A stretch of DNA of 64,000 nucleotides from CAWAHD01 sp963781785 (GCA_963781785.1 CAWAHD010000002.1:3968001-4032000); one strand, 5' to 3'; counted from the stretch's first letter, positions 28,501-37,289 are shown. Notes: generated by a model not told the origin, from the letters alone. Numbers and translations are program-made.

Positions 28501-31500
28501 GACGAGCTTTTCAACAGTCAACCTGACTCTCAGCCAACCAGTCGGCGGCGCCACCCTGGGCGCAATCAGCTCATCGACCCTGATCATCACCAACAACGCT
28601 AACCCCAACGTCTCGTCATTCGTCGTGGACAACACGGGGGACTCCGGTCCGGGTACGTTGCGGCAGGCGATCATGAACGCCGATTCCGACACCAACCCTG
28701 GCGTCGACAACATCGTGTTCGATATCGTTGCCTCGACGGCCCCGAACCTAAATGTTCCGGTTGCGGGCTTCGACCCGGACACCCAGACCTGGCAGATCAC
28801 ACTGGCGAGTCCGTTACCCGCAATCACCCACTCGGTTGAGATCGATGGATATACCCAGGCGAGTGTCCCGATCCCCTACTTTTATCCCGACCAGGTGAGC
28901 TCGGCCGCGCAACAAATGATCGTGGGAGGAGCGCCCACGGGAGGGACGTTTACCTTGACCACCTCGGCGCCGCTGCCCGTCGGCACGACACCGCCGATCC
29001 CGTACATGGCTACCGCCCAGGACGTTCAGGATGCCTTGATCTCCATCTTGGGAATCGGCAACGTCACGGTCACTGAAGCCGTTCCTGATATCTTCGGCAT
29101 CGTGTTCCAGGGAGCCGACGGGGAGGAAGCAATACCCAACCTGATCGCGAACAGTGACCTGACTGGAGGCAATGCGAACATCACGATCCAGACGACGACC
29201 ATGGGAGGGGTTGCGTTCGGCAATCCAGTCTTGATTTCCTCGGTTCCCAACTCGGTCGCTGCAACGAACGGAGACAACGCTGAGGTCCGGGTGATCATCA
29301 ACGGTAGTCAGGCCGGAGTGGCGACGGGGCTCGAGCTCGATGCTCCGGACAGCAGCATTCGTGGTCTTGCCATCGAGGGCTGCGGCGTCGGCATCTCCGT
29401 TCCCAACCCTGACGATGTGGGTGATCTGATCCAGGGTAACTTCATAGGCGAGTACCTCACCTACCCGGTGGACCCGGAAACAGGCCAGCCTCTACCGTCC
29501 CCTGGCACCGTTGCTCTGGCCGGGCTGGGCAACACCCAGCAGGGGGTTGTATTGGGCTCGGCCAACACGACCTTAGGGGGGATTGAGACCCAGGATGCGA
29601 ACGTCATCTGCGGCAACGGAGCTCAAGGCGTCTTGATCGAGCCCGGCGCCTCGGGCAACCAGGTGCTTGGCAACCAGATTGGCGTTGCCGGACCGTCCTT
29701 CAGCGGAGGCTACTTCCAGGCCGGCAACGGCGCGGAAGGTGTGTTGATCCAATCGTCCGGAACAGCGGCCAATCCATCGGGAATCATTTATACTTCAAGC
29801 AACGTGATCGGTGGCGCCGCATCGGGGGCCGGCAACATCATCTCGGCCAATCACAGTTACGGCGTTCACTTGGTCGGGATCGGAGCGACCGGCAACCTTG
29901 TCGAAGCCAATGATATCGGCACAGCCCCCGGTGGAAGTTTTCTGTTTGGAAATGCCCAGCCGGGAAACCTGGCCGATGGCGTACGGATCGACAATGCGCC
30001 CGATAACCAGATCGGCGGCTCGGTGGCAAGCGACGGCAACGTCATCTCGTCGAATCAAGGCGCAGGCGTTTACATCACCGGCAGTAATGCCGTCGGCAAT
30101 ACCGTTGTCAACAATATCATCGGCCTGGACACCGCTGGTTCCTCTGCTCTGGGTAATAACAGCGCCGGCGTAGCCGATTATGCTCCCGGAACCTTGATCG
30201 GCCCCGGCAACGTCATTTCGGCCAACCTGATCGGCATCCTCATCTCAGGCGCCTCGGCCAGCGGAGTCGTCGTTCGAGACAACTTGATCGGTACCGACTC
30301 AAGCGGTACCGCCGCCCTGGGCAATGCCGAGGATGGCGTGGAGATCGACAATGCCACCGGTACTACGATTGAGGGCGACAGCCAGGGTCCGCAGGTCATC
30401 TCAGGCAACCTGGTCGGAGTGGAGATCGACGGCGCGACGTCGACGGGTAACCTGGTCGAGGGCAACCTGATCGGGACTGACAAGTCAGGGACAGCCGAGC
30501 GCGGCAACGCCGACGAGGGAGTCTTGATCGAGGGTGGTTCTGGAAACACGATAGGCGGGACAACGTCGACGGCGCTGAACGTGATTTCGGCCAACCAGTG
30601 GGGGATCCGGCTAGATGGTTCGACCGCAACGGGGAACCTGATCGAAGGAAACGACGTCGGGACAGGCTCCAGCGGCACAACGCCGCTCGGAAATGAGATC
30701 AACGGCATCGTCATCAGCAACAACGCTTCGGACAACACAATCGGAGGTACAGGCGGCGGACAGGGAAACACGATCGCTTACAACGCAGCGGCGGGCGTCA
30801 GCGTACAGTCGGGAACCGGCGACTCGATCCTTTCGAACAGAATCTTCTCGAATGGGCACCTCGGGATTGACCTAATCGCCCCCGGCGACCCGCCCAGCGG
30901 GGTGACGCCTGACGAGTCCGGAGTGCGCTCAGGTCCTGATGACCTCCAGAATTACCCCGTCGTCACTGCGGTCGTCGCAGGCACCAAGGGCTCCGTCCAG
31001 ACCAGTTTGAACAGCCTGCCGTCCACCCGTTTCTTAATCCAGTTCTTCAGCAACACAACCCCCGACCCATCCAGCTACGGCGAGGGCCAAACTCTTCTGG
31101 GCTCGACGATCGTGACGACCGACGCGAGCGGCAATGCAATGGCGACAGTCGACCCAGCCGTTGGTGTCGCGGCGAGTGCCTGGATCAGCGCGACCGCAAC
31201 GAACGAAAGCACCGGTGACACGTCCGAATTCTCGCTTAATGTTACAGCGCAGCCGGTGAGCGTCCAATTTGCGGCAACCAGTTATGTGGTCAATTCGTCT
31301 GCCGGGATCGCCACAATCCTTGTCGAGCGCCTGGGCAATGTCAGTGCGGGCGTGTCCGTGAACTATGCGACCAGCAACGGTACGGCAGTCGCCGGGAGAC
31401 AGTATGTCGCGGTCTCCGGCACGCTGACGTTCCTGCCGGGCCAATCGAACTCGCAGCAGACTTTCAACATCACGATCTTACCCACCACGAATCAATCTAC

Positions 31501-32401
31501 GGGAGCGACGACGGTCAATCTGGCTCTGAGCCAACCGGGTGGCGGCGCGACGCTCGGTACAATTAGCACGGCCACACTGACCATCAACGCGGTGCCCGGT
31601 TCGGGCTCGGGCTCGGGCTCGGGCTCGGGTTCGGGGTCTTCGCCTATCAATGGCGAATCACCGTCGGTGACCTCGGAACAGGTCATTTTGAGTGGGCACG
31701 TGATCACGGCCATCGTGTTCGGCTTCAGCAAGCCGCTCGACGCCGAACGGGCGCAGGACCTGGGTAACTATGGCTATTATGTGTACTCCGCGGGTGCCAG
31801 CGGCGTCTTCAGCGCAGCCGGCGAAAGCTTTGTGGCGTTAAGCTCGGCGGTCTACAATCCGACTACCGACAGCGTCACGTTGACTCCGAGCGCGCCGTTG
31901 CGTTTGAATACCTTTTACCGGATCGCCATCGACGGTCGGACAAGCCCCCTCCTCAACAACGGGTTGACCGACACATCGGGAAACCTCCTGGCTGGGAGCG
32001 GTGGCAGCGCCGGCAGTCCATTCATCGCGACAGTCGGCGTGGGTACCCGGCTCTCCTACGCCGACGGCGCGGGTCATAATGTGACGCTTCAACTGACCCA
32101 CGGAGGGTTGATGGAGATGCTCCGTTTTCCTGATGGCGCGGTTGAGCAACTGCGACTCATTGGCACCATCGCTCGCAAGAGCACGTTGACCGGTTCCGTC
32201 ACCCGCACTCAAGGAAGCACGGGCCGAACGTTACTACCCCCCATCGCCGGCACAACAGGCGTCCGCATCCGACTCAAGACCCCTCCGTTTGCATTCGAGT
32301 CGACCAGTTTGCTTGTGGCAGCGGAGTCGAACGGGGCGAAGGCTGCAGCCGTGACGCGGCCGGTAACGATGGCACATCGTCCCTTTCTCAGGAAGCGATG
32401 A
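25550..32401 (+). CDS. Giant secreted beta-helix / Calx-beta surface protein
   Basis: About 2283 residues. The N-terminus MFRVRRRLAREGSRRKG leads to SPLLLEPLEQRWLLS, the LEPRxLLS-type motif typical of large planctomycete exported proteins. Two homologous halves follow (about 2.9 kb each): each opens with a CSLREAI-like segment (GTLRSAILAANAD / GTLRQAIMNADSD), then a right-handed beta-helix with many GNxIG / NLVEGNxIGTD turns, and ends in a Calx-beta domain (VSVSYATSNGSAIAGQDY; VSVNYATSNGTAVAGRQY). A (GS)n linker then leads to a C-terminal beta domain. It is probably an adhesin or a polysaccharide-binding cell-surface protein. A longer frame to 25463 exists; I use the ATG nearest the signal. 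Confidence 0.85.
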   Translation: MFRVRRRLAREGSRRKGGRRQSPLLLEPLEQRWLLSNSSYVVTLTDDSLAAGTLRSAILAANADPNPDTFDIQFNIPASTAPDLNVPFEAFDPSTQTWRITLNSPLPAITHSVIIDGYSQANIGIPYRYPDEFSSAVQSLTMNGLPTGGSFTLTTSAPLPVATVTIPYDATAAQVQSALEGAIGVGNIAVSGGPLPAGSMLLSFQGADSGVAIPSLTADSTNLTAPSGASVDVETETAGGTLLTPTTISTVPNSVAALSGDNAQVRVIIDGSQSGVATGLELDASDSIIRGLAIEGCGVGISVPNPDDVGDLIQGNFIGDLLIYPVDPLTGAPLPSPDNVGLAGPANTQEAIMLGSDNATVGGLDPDEANVICGNGAQGVLIEPGASGNQVLGNQIGVAGPSSNGLYFRQGNGAEGVLIESLGTAGNPSSIVYASSNVIGGVGSGAGNIISGNQSYGVHIVGVGATRNLVEANYIGVAPGGGYVLGTGDPGNQADGVRIDDAPDNQIGGPVASDGNVISSNQGAGVYITGGDGSGNTVLNNIIGLTSSGGTVLGNDEAGVADYSPGTSIGPGNVISANLIGVLISGASATGIVIRDNLIGTDSSGTTDLGNAEDGVDIENATGVTVEGDNQGSQVISGNLIGVEIDGATSTGNLVAGNRIGTDISGTADRGNSEEGVLIEGASGNTVGGTTSTALNVISANQWGIRLDGATATGNLVEGNDVGTNLGGTAPLGNEINGIIISNSASDNTIGGTGGGQGNTIAYNVAAGVSVGPGTGDSILSNSMFENGQQGIVLVNNGNDSQTAPVVTGVSGGGTGSNIEGMLSSLTDTSFLIQFFSSQVPDPSGVGQGQTYLGSTIVTTDASGNASINFNLASGLAVGNWLTATATNEANGDTSAFSNALSAQPVSVAFAMADVTVDSTGLVATINVQRSGNQNVAVSVSYATSNGSAIAGQDYTAEVGTLTFPPNQSDETFTVPILANPDRSTSFSTVNLTLSQPVGGATLGAISSSTLIITNNANPNVSSFVVDNTGDSGPGTLRQAIMNADSDTNPGVDNIVFDIVASTAPNLNVPVAGFDPDTQTWQITLASPLPAITHSVEIDGYTQASVPIPYFYPDQVSSAAQQMIVGGAPTGGTFTLTTSAPLPVGTTPPIPYMATAQDVQDALISILGIGNVTVTEAVPDIFGIVFQGADGEEAIPNLIANSDLTGGNANITIQTTTMGGVAFGNPVLISSVPNSVAATNGDNAEVRVIINGSQAGVATGLELDAPDSSIRGLAIEGCGVGISVPNPDDVGDLIQGNFIGEYLTYPVDPETGQPLPSPGTVALAGLGNTQQGVVLGSANTTLGGIETQDANVICGNGAQGVLIEPGASGNQVLGNQIGVAGPSFSGGYFQAGNGAEGVLIQSSGTAANPSGIIYTSSNVIGGAASGAGNIISANHSYGVHLVGIGATGNLVEANDIGTAPGGSFLFGNAQPGNLADGVRIDNAPDNQIGGSVASDGNVISSNQGAGVYITGSNAVGNTVVNNIIGLDTAGSSALGNNSAGVADYAPGTLIGPGNVISANLIGILISGASASGVVVRDNLIGTDSSGTAALGNAEDGVEIDNATGTTIEGDSQGPQVISGNLVGVEIDGATSTGNLVEGNLIGTDKSGTAERGNADEGVLIEGGSGNTIGGTTSTALNVISANQWGIRLDGSTATGNLIEGNDVGTGSSGTTPLGNEINGIVISNNASDNTIGGTGGGQGNTIAYNAAAGVSVQSGTGDSILSNRIFSNGHLGIDLIAPGDPPSGVTPDESGVRSGPDDLQNYPVVTAVVAGTKGSVQTSLNSLPSTRFLIQFFSNTTPDPSSYGEGQTLLGSTIVTTDASGNAMATVDPAVGVAASAWISATATNESTGDTSEFSLNVTAQPVSVQFAATSYVVNSSAGIATILVERLGNVSAGVSVNYATSNGTAVAGRQYVAVSGTLTFLPGQSNSQQTFNITILPTTNQSTGATTVNLALSQPGGGATLGTISTATLTINAVPGSGSGSGSGSGSGSSPINGESPSVTSEQVILSGHVITAIVFGFSKPLDAERAQDLGNYGYYVYSAGASGVFSAAGESFVALSSAVYNPTTDSVTLTPSAPLRLNTFYRIAIDGRTSPLLNNGLTDTSGNLLAGSGGSAGSPFIATVGVGTRLSYADGAGHNVTLQLTHGGLMEMLRFPDGAVEQLRLIGTIARKSTLTGSVTRTQGSTGRTLLPPIAGTTGVRIRLKTPPFAFESTSLLVAAESNGAKAAAVTRPVTMAHRPFLRKR
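25655..31588 (+). repeat. Internal duplication within the surface-protein gene
   Basis: Two tandem units, roughly 25.66-28.61 kb and 28.62-31.59 kb, align along their length with an offset of about 2944-2991 bp. Identity is very high in places: a stretch of about 40 bases encoding LGSTIVTTDASGNA is identical at 28106 and 31097. This indicates gene duplication with later conversion between the units. Confidence 0.75.
31598..31638 (+). repeat. GGCTCG hexamer microsatellite encoding a (Gly-Ser) linker
   Basis: About seven copies of a GGYTCG hexamer run in frame, coding an alternating Gly-Ser linker of about 14 residues between the second Calx-beta domain and the C-terminal domain. Slippage in the array would change linker length by two residues per step without shifting the frame. 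Confidence 0.8.
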
Positions 32402-32692
32402 CCGCACTGAGGAAATCCTATCTGCCTTGCTGCGCGTCATCGCCGATCGATTGCTTGTTGTACCAGTAACAACACGTCATCGAAACCATTGTCGACGATA
32501 GACTATAATCAGCCGCTGGATTGGTCCAACTTCGGACCAGCCCAACCTCCCTGAGAATCTTGGGGCGAGGCTTCATCGAAAACGAACCGTCGCGATGCAA
32601 AAGCGTGAATCGACATTGCTTAAGCCCGATCAGAGCGGAGCCGCTTCCACCGGCGGAGTGCGCTCGAGACTCGACTGGAAGCGGCGCTAGGC
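32402..32692. other. Intergenic leader region before the choline-lipid cluster
   Basis: A TATAAT at 32504-32509 looks like a -10 box but no good -35 box lies at the right distance. A small hairpin (TGGTCC, AACTTC, GGACCA) follows at 32522-32539. A 31-codon frame (ATG 32595 to TAG 32690) ends two bases before the GTG start of the kinase gene and could couple its translation. All of this is tentative. Confidence 0.3.
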
Positions 32693-33628
32693 GTGGGCGT
32701 ACTGCGGGATCGTGCTCGCTCGCTGCGAGAACAACGATGGCTGATCCGGCGGCTACGGAAGTGGGTCATTGGAGGACGTAGGCCGATCCAAATCGAGCGC
32801 ATCGCAGGAGGGCTTTCGAACCGCAATTTCACCGTCCATACAGAAGGCCATGCCTATTTTGCGCGGATTTCCCAGGAGCACCGGCTGCTCGGAATCGACC
32901 GGCGTAACGAGCTTGTCTGCCACCAGGCAGCCAGTGCCCAGAAACTGGCCCCCGAAGTGGTGCATCACGACGGAGGTCTGCTGGTTACCCGCTATATCAA
33001 CGGCCGAACATTGGGACCAGCCGATGTACACAATCCGGTGGTCATGGCAAAACTAGCGGCTCTTCTTTGCCACCTGCATCATGCGTGGGACATTCTGTCG
33101 GGCGAGATCCTGTATTTCTGCCCGTTTCGAACCGTTCGCGCCTACGCGCAGACTGCCCTGCGGCTGGGGGCGATTTTGCCCGCTGATATCGAAAGGCTGC
33201 TCGAGGATGCGCGCGAGTTGGCACGCCAAATCGCTCCGTTTCGACCGGTTCTCTGTCACAATGACTTAATGCCGGCCAATTTGATCGACGACGGATTGCG
33301 GTTATGGCTCGTTGACTGGGAATACGCTGGTGTTGGCCATCCGCTCTTCGACCTGGCCAATGCCTCGGCCAACGCGAGCTTTAGCGACGACGAGGATCGC
33401 GCGCTCTTGGAGGCCTATCCGGGTGATCTCTCGGTGGAGAACCTGGCAGAATTTCAAGTGTTCAAGGCGATCTCGTTTTTGCGCGAGTCGCTGTGGGCAA
33501 CGATTCAAACGGTTGCGTCCGACATCGACTTCGATTACACCGGGTATTCCTCCGAAAACCTCCTTGCCTATCGCGCTGCGCAGAGCCGCTTAGCGCAAAT
33601 CCATTCGACAAGTTCATCGAGCCGGTAA
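32693..33628 (+). CDS. Choline/ethanolamine kinase-like phosphotransferase
   Basis: The 311-residue protein has the aminoglycoside/choline kinase fold: the nucleotide-loop region IAGGLSNRNFTVH, the catalytic Brenner motif LCHNDLMPANLI (HxDxxxxN) and the metal motif LVDWEYAGVGHPLFDLAN. The DWEYAG version resembles choline/ethanolamine kinases more than drug-resistance enzymes. It would phosphorylate ethanolamine or choline with ATP in the cytoplasm. The start is a GTG without a strong binding site. Its position before a phosphoethanolamine methyltransferase, an amine-type permease and a phosphatidylcholine synthase supports this substrate. The fold is clear and the exact substrate inferred. 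Confidence 0.75.
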   Translation: MGVLRDRARSLREQRWLIRRLRKWVIGGRRPIQIERIAGGLSNRNFTVHTEGHAYFARISQEHRLLGIDRRNELVCHQAASAQKLAPEVVHHDGGLLVTRYINGRTLGPADVHNPVVMAKLAALLCHLHHAWDILSGEILYFCPFRTVRAYAQTALRLGAILPADIERLLEDARELARQIAPFRPVLCHNDLMPANLIDDGLRLWLVDWEYAGVGHPLFDLANASANASFSDDEDRALLEAYPGDLSVENLAEFQVFKAISFLRESLWATIQTVASDIDFDYTGYSSENLLAYRAAQSRLAQIHSTSSSSR

Positions 33629-33821
33629 CCAAAACGCACCACCACGATCCATCTGGAACCAGGCTAGCAGACACCGCGATCCGTGGTCCGGTGTTTACAG
33701 GGATCTCTCCGGTCTCGCATAATACTCATCAGAAAGCGCGCTATCGGGCAATCGATTTCGGATTGCGCCAGTTCAAGATCAGTCGAGCGCGAATCGTGCG
33801 ACTTTTGAATTGAGACATTCC

Positions 33822-34631
33822 ATGACAACAACGCCAGCGGCTGCTACCGCGCCACCGAAGTTTGACAACCACGGGCAATATAGCCGTGACAGCATCTTGC
33901 GATACGAGATGATTTTCGGCGAGGGATACATCAGTACGGGCGGCGCAGCGACGACTGACGATCTCTGTCGTCGGCTGGGTACGGCGCTTCATCCGGGAGT
34001 TCGTGTGCTTGACGTGGGGAGCGGCATCGGAGGAGCCGCCTTTTTCCTGGCTCGAACGTATGGTGCCAAGGTCACAGGAATTGATCTTGCGGAGGAGATG
34101 GTGGCCATTGCGCTGGAACGGGCGTCGCGTCACGGCATCGCCGGATCGGTCACATTCGTGCTCGGAGACGTCCTGGAAACGTCGTTCGCGCAGCCGTTTG
34201 ATGTCATCTGGAGCCGCGATGCGTTCATGCACATCCCCGACAAGGCACGATTGTTCGGCCGGCTCCACGAACTCCTCGCCGAGCAAGGGCGGCTGATCAT
34301 CACTGACTATGCCCGGGGAAAAAATCCGGGCTCGCCCGAGTTCGAGCATTACATCAAGACCACCGGCTATCACGTGGTCGATCCGTGTGAATACGGCCAG
34401 TTACTCGAGGCCGCCGGGTTCGGGAATGTTTTGGTCGATGACGCGACTGCTCGGTTCGTCGAGATCCTTCAGAGCGAGACCCGCCGGCTGGTGACCAAAC
34501 GGGGCGAATTCCTCGCGTCCTTTTCGGAGGCTGACCTTACCTACCTGGTCGAGCGTTGGGAGATGAAAGTGCGATTCTGCCGCGACGGCGAGATGAAGTG
34601 GGGTAATTACGTGGCGTCGAAAGAATCTTGA
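33822..34631 (+). CDS. Phosphoethanolamine N-methyltransferase-like (PMT/PEAMT) enzyme
   Basis: The 269-residue SAM enzyme begins with FDNHGQYSRDSILRYEMIFG and EGYISTGGAATT, the lead-in typical of plant and Plasmodium phosphoethanolamine methyltransferases. SAM motif I is VLDVGSGIGGAAFFLA, followed by VTGIDLAEEM, then FDVIWSRDAFMHIPDKARLF (family: SRD..LHI.DK), LIITDYARG, PEFEHYIKTTGY and the C-terminal EMKWGNYVASK. It should methylate phosphoethanolamine stepwise to phosphocholine. It starts at ATG 33822, about 190 bases after the kinase gene, and ends 4 bases before the permease start. Confidence 0.8.
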   Translation: MTTTPAAATAPPKFDNHGQYSRDSILRYEMIFGEGYISTGGAATTDDLCRRLGTALHPGVRVLDVGSGIGGAAFFLARTYGAKVTGIDLAEEMVAIALERASRHGIAGSVTFVLGDVLETSFAQPFDVIWSRDAFMHIPDKARLFGRLHELLAEQGRLIITDYARGKNPGSPEFEHYIKTTGYHVVDPCEYGQLLEAAGFGNVLVDDATARFVEILQSETRRLVTKRGEFLASFSEADLTYLVERWEMKVRFCRDGEMKWGNYVASKES

Positions 34632-34635
34632 GTTT

Positions 34636-36264
34636 GTGTCGCAGCCAATGACCGAAGATATCCGAGACCTGGCCACCTTCGGCTACAAGCAAGTTCTGGA
34701 TCGGACTCTGGGCAGCTTTTCCTCATTTTCGGCCAGTTTCTCGTACATTTCGGTTTTGACCGGTGTCTTCCAGACATTCTACCTGGGTTACCGAGCGGGG
34801 GGGCCAGCGTTTTTCTGGACTTGGCCGGTAGTTTTTCTGGGCCAGCTCACGGTGGCCCTGTGTTTCGCCGAGGCCGCGGCTTGCTACCCGCTCTCTGGAG
34901 GAATCTACCAATGGTCGTGCCGGATCAGCTCGCACACCGCCGGCTGGATGGCCGGCTGGATTTACCTGTGCGGGTCGGTCATCAGCCTGGCCGCTGTGGC
35001 GCTCGCACTTGAAGCCACGCTCCCGCAGATCGCGCCTGGTTTTCAGTTGATTGGTGATTCCACCCTCTCACCAGGGACCAGCAGGAACGCCGTCGTGCTT
35101 GGGTGTCTGTTGATTGCTCTGACGACCGTGATCAACTCGGTGGGGGTACGGTGGCTGGCCCGGATCAACAACATTGGGGTCATCGCAGAACTCGCCGGAG
35201 TGGCGCTCTTGATCGTGCTCCTGGCGGCGAATATCCGTCGGTCCCCGTCGATCTTGCTCCATGCGCCAAACCAAGGCCATGGGAGTGGGCCGGGCGCATT
35301 CCTCGCCGCCGCGTTGATGGCCTCATACGTGCTATACGGCTTCGACACGGCCGGCGCACTGGCCGAAGAGACGGGCGCACCGCGCCGTCGCGCGCCCAGG
35401 GCGATTCTCCAGGCACTCATCGCCGCCGCATTGGCCGGCGGCCTGCTCATTCTCTTCGGCATCCTTGCCGTCAGCGACCCAGGCCGGCCCGAGCTGGGCC
35501 GAATCACAGGCGGCCTGCCGTTCGTCGTCAAGGACGTGCTTGGCTCCAGGCTCGGTGGGTTGCTCCTGCTCGCGGTGATCTTTGCTGTGTTCGTTTGCGC
35601 CCTCGCCGTCCACGCCGCAGCGGTGCGACTCATGTTCGCAATGGCCCGCGACAACAACTTGCCGTTTGCCCAGGTGCTATCGCACGTTTCCCCGCGCACT
35701 CGCGCCCCGGTCATCCCTTCCATCGTGATCGGAGCACTCGCCGCGGGAATTCTGATCGTTAACATCAACCTCCCTAATGTGATCGAGGTACTTTGCTCAA
35801 TTGCTATCATCTGGGCAAACCTGGCGTACTTGATGGTGACGGCTCCGCTCTTACGTTCACGGCTAGACTGCAGGGATCGCCTTCCGTTGACACGGTCGAG
35901 AACGAGCCTTCAATCAAAGGGCAGCGCCGGGTCTGATCCTGCGGGTCGACCGTATTTCTCGCTGGGACGATGGGGGCTCTTCATCAACGTGGTTGCGGTT
36001 TCCTGGGGTGTGTTGCTCGTCATCAACATCGGGTGGCCCCGGCTCGAGATCTATGGATCCAGCGCCTGGGGACGGTTCGCGGCACCGTTGTCGACCATTG
36101 CGGTGATGGTCTCGGGTGGACTCTACTGTCGATTGTTTCAGCGCAAGAAAGCCGGAATCCTGGCGAAGCACGCAGCCGAGGAAATTCTTGACCCCGAGTC
36201 GATCGAATCGAAGAATCCTTCGATCGAGCCGTACTGGATAGGTCAGCTTGCAGCTCGAGAGTAA
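34636..36264 (+). CDS. APC permease of the amine/choline (Hnm1/GABA) type
   Basis: The 542-residue protein has about 12 membrane segments. The N-terminal LATFGYKQVLDRTLGSFSSF and the TM2-TM3 stretch CFAEAAACYPLSGGIYQWSC are characteristic of the amino acid/choline transporter branch that includes yeast Hnm1 (choline and ethanolamine) and GABA permeases; YVLYGFDTAGALAEETG marks TM6. It probably imports ethanolamine, choline or a similar amine. The GTG at 34636 is 4 bases after the methyltransferase stop; an ATG lies at 34648. Confidence 0.8.
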   Translation: MSQPMTEDIRDLATFGYKQVLDRTLGSFSSFSASFSYISVLTGVFQTFYLGYRAGGPAFFWTWPVVFLGQLTVALCFAEAAACYPLSGGIYQWSCRISSHTAGWMAGWIYLCGSVISLAAVALALEATLPQIAPGFQLIGDSTLSPGTSRNAVVLGCLLIALTTVINSVGVRWLARINNIGVIAELAGVALLIVLLAANIRRSPSILLHAPNQGHGSGPGAFLAAALMASYVLYGFDTAGALAEETGAPRRRAPRAILQALIAAALAGGLLILFGILAVSDPGRPELGRITGGLPFVVKDVLGSRLGGLLLLAVIFAVFVCALAVHAAAVRLMFAMARDNNLPFAQVLSHVSPRTRAPVIPSIVIGALAAGILIVNINLPNVIEVLCSIAIIWANLAYLMVTAPLLRSRLDCRDRLPLTRSRTSLQSKGSAGSDPAGRPYFSLGRWGLFINVVAVSWGVLLVINIGWPRLEIYGSSAWGRFAAPLSTIAVMVSGGLYCRLFQRKKAGILAKHAAEEILDPESIESKNPSIEPYWIGQLAARE

Positions 36265-36278
36265 GAAATGGGAATGTC

Positions 36279-37289
36279 ATGAAAGCGAACGAATCGGGGA
36301 TTCAAAAGATCGCGAGGCGTTCAGCGGCGATCGTCAGGTTGCAAGTCAGGCGGCGGCGAAAGGCGCCTCACCCGCGTGGTTCGCAGCCAGCCACGCCGGT
36401 CGAAAAGTTTCTGGGTTGGTGCGTGCACGCTTATACGGCATCAGGCTTGGTGGCGGCGGGCATGATCGCGGTGCTACTGGTGCAAGGCGGCCCCGACGCG
36501 TTTCGCTGGTCATTCCTGCTCATGGCGGCCGCGACGATCATCGATTCGACCGACGGCTTTCTGGCTCGCCTGGTTCGAATCAAGGAAGTCGTCCCCAGCT
36601 TTGACGGGCGCCGGCTGGATGACCTCGTCGACTTTCTGAACTATACGTTCCTCCCCTTGCTTTTGATCTGGCGCGCCGGGATCCTTCCCGCCGGGCAGGA
36701 GGCGTGGCTCTTCCTGCCGCTTCTGGCCAGCGCGTACGGTTTTTGCCAGGTGCATGTGAAGACCGACGATGGCGCTTTCCTCGGGTTTCCATCACTCTGG
36801 AACGTCGTGGCGCTCTATCTTTACATGCTCCCGTTGGGAGCCTGGTCGTCGCTGGTCATCGTGATCGTACTGGCAATCCTGACCTTCGTGCCCAGCCGCT
36901 ACCTCTATCCCTCGCAGCCGGGTCGGCTCAATCGCGTGGCCACGCTCCTGGGCGTTCCCTGGACCTTTCTTTTCGTCTGGGTGATGTGGAAGCTGCCGCA
37001 CGCGGGAGAGACCGCCCTTGATCAGACAACCCTGCGCTGGGCATGGATCTCGCTGGTTTATCCCCTGTTTTATCTGGGCGCGTCATGGACGATCAGTGTC
37101 GCACATTGGCGAAAGCGTCCCACCAAGGCTCGAGTTGGTTCACGCTGGAACGCGTCGGGCCGCTTCGTCGGACCGAGCGATCCGATGGCCCTCCTCAACG
37201 TCGACAATGGCCAAAAGCAAGCCTCCGATGGCGAAGAAAACGATCAAGGCCAGGATCGCGACCTGGCTCGATTTCCCGATAAAGAATAA
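36279..37289 (+). CDS. pcs: Phosphatidylcholine synthase-like CDP-alcohol phosphatidyltransferase
   Basis: The 336-residue membrane protein opens with a basic region and then the Pcs-type VEKFLGWCVHAYTASGLVAAG. The CDP-alcohol transferase motif is present as DSTDGFLAR, 12 residues, then GRRLDDLVD: the DG-AR-G-D-D spacing with 12 residues, as in Pcs rather than the usual 8. About 8 hydrophobic helices follow, with YGFCQVHVKTDDGAFLGFPS matching Pcs. It should condense CDP-diacylglycerol with choline to phosphatidylcholine. Homology ends near residue 280; the last 50 residues run tail-to-tail over the MFS gene and look like an extension. Confidence 0.85.
   Translation: MKANESGIQKIARRSAAIVRLQVRRRRKAPHPRGSQPATPVEKFLGWCVHAYTASGLVAAGMIAVLLVQGGPDAFRWSFLLMAAATIIDSTDGFLARLVRIKEVVPSFDGRRLDDLVDFLNYTFLPLLLIWRAGILPAGQEAWLFLPLLASAYGFCQVHVKTDDGAFLGFPSLWNVVALYLYMLPLGAWSSLVIVIVLAILTFVPSRYLYPSQPGRLNRVATLLGVPWTFLFVWVMWKLPHAGETALDQTTLRWAWISLVYPLFYLGASWTISVAHWRKRPTKARVGSRWNASGRFVGPSDPMALLNVDNGQKQASDGEENDQGQDRDLARFPDKE

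Noticed and set aside
36279..37289. Calling the cluster's CDP-alcohol transferase a phosphatidylserine or PGP synthase
   Set aside because: The 12-residue spacing between AR and G in the motif and the membrane pattern fit phosphatidylcholine synthase better.
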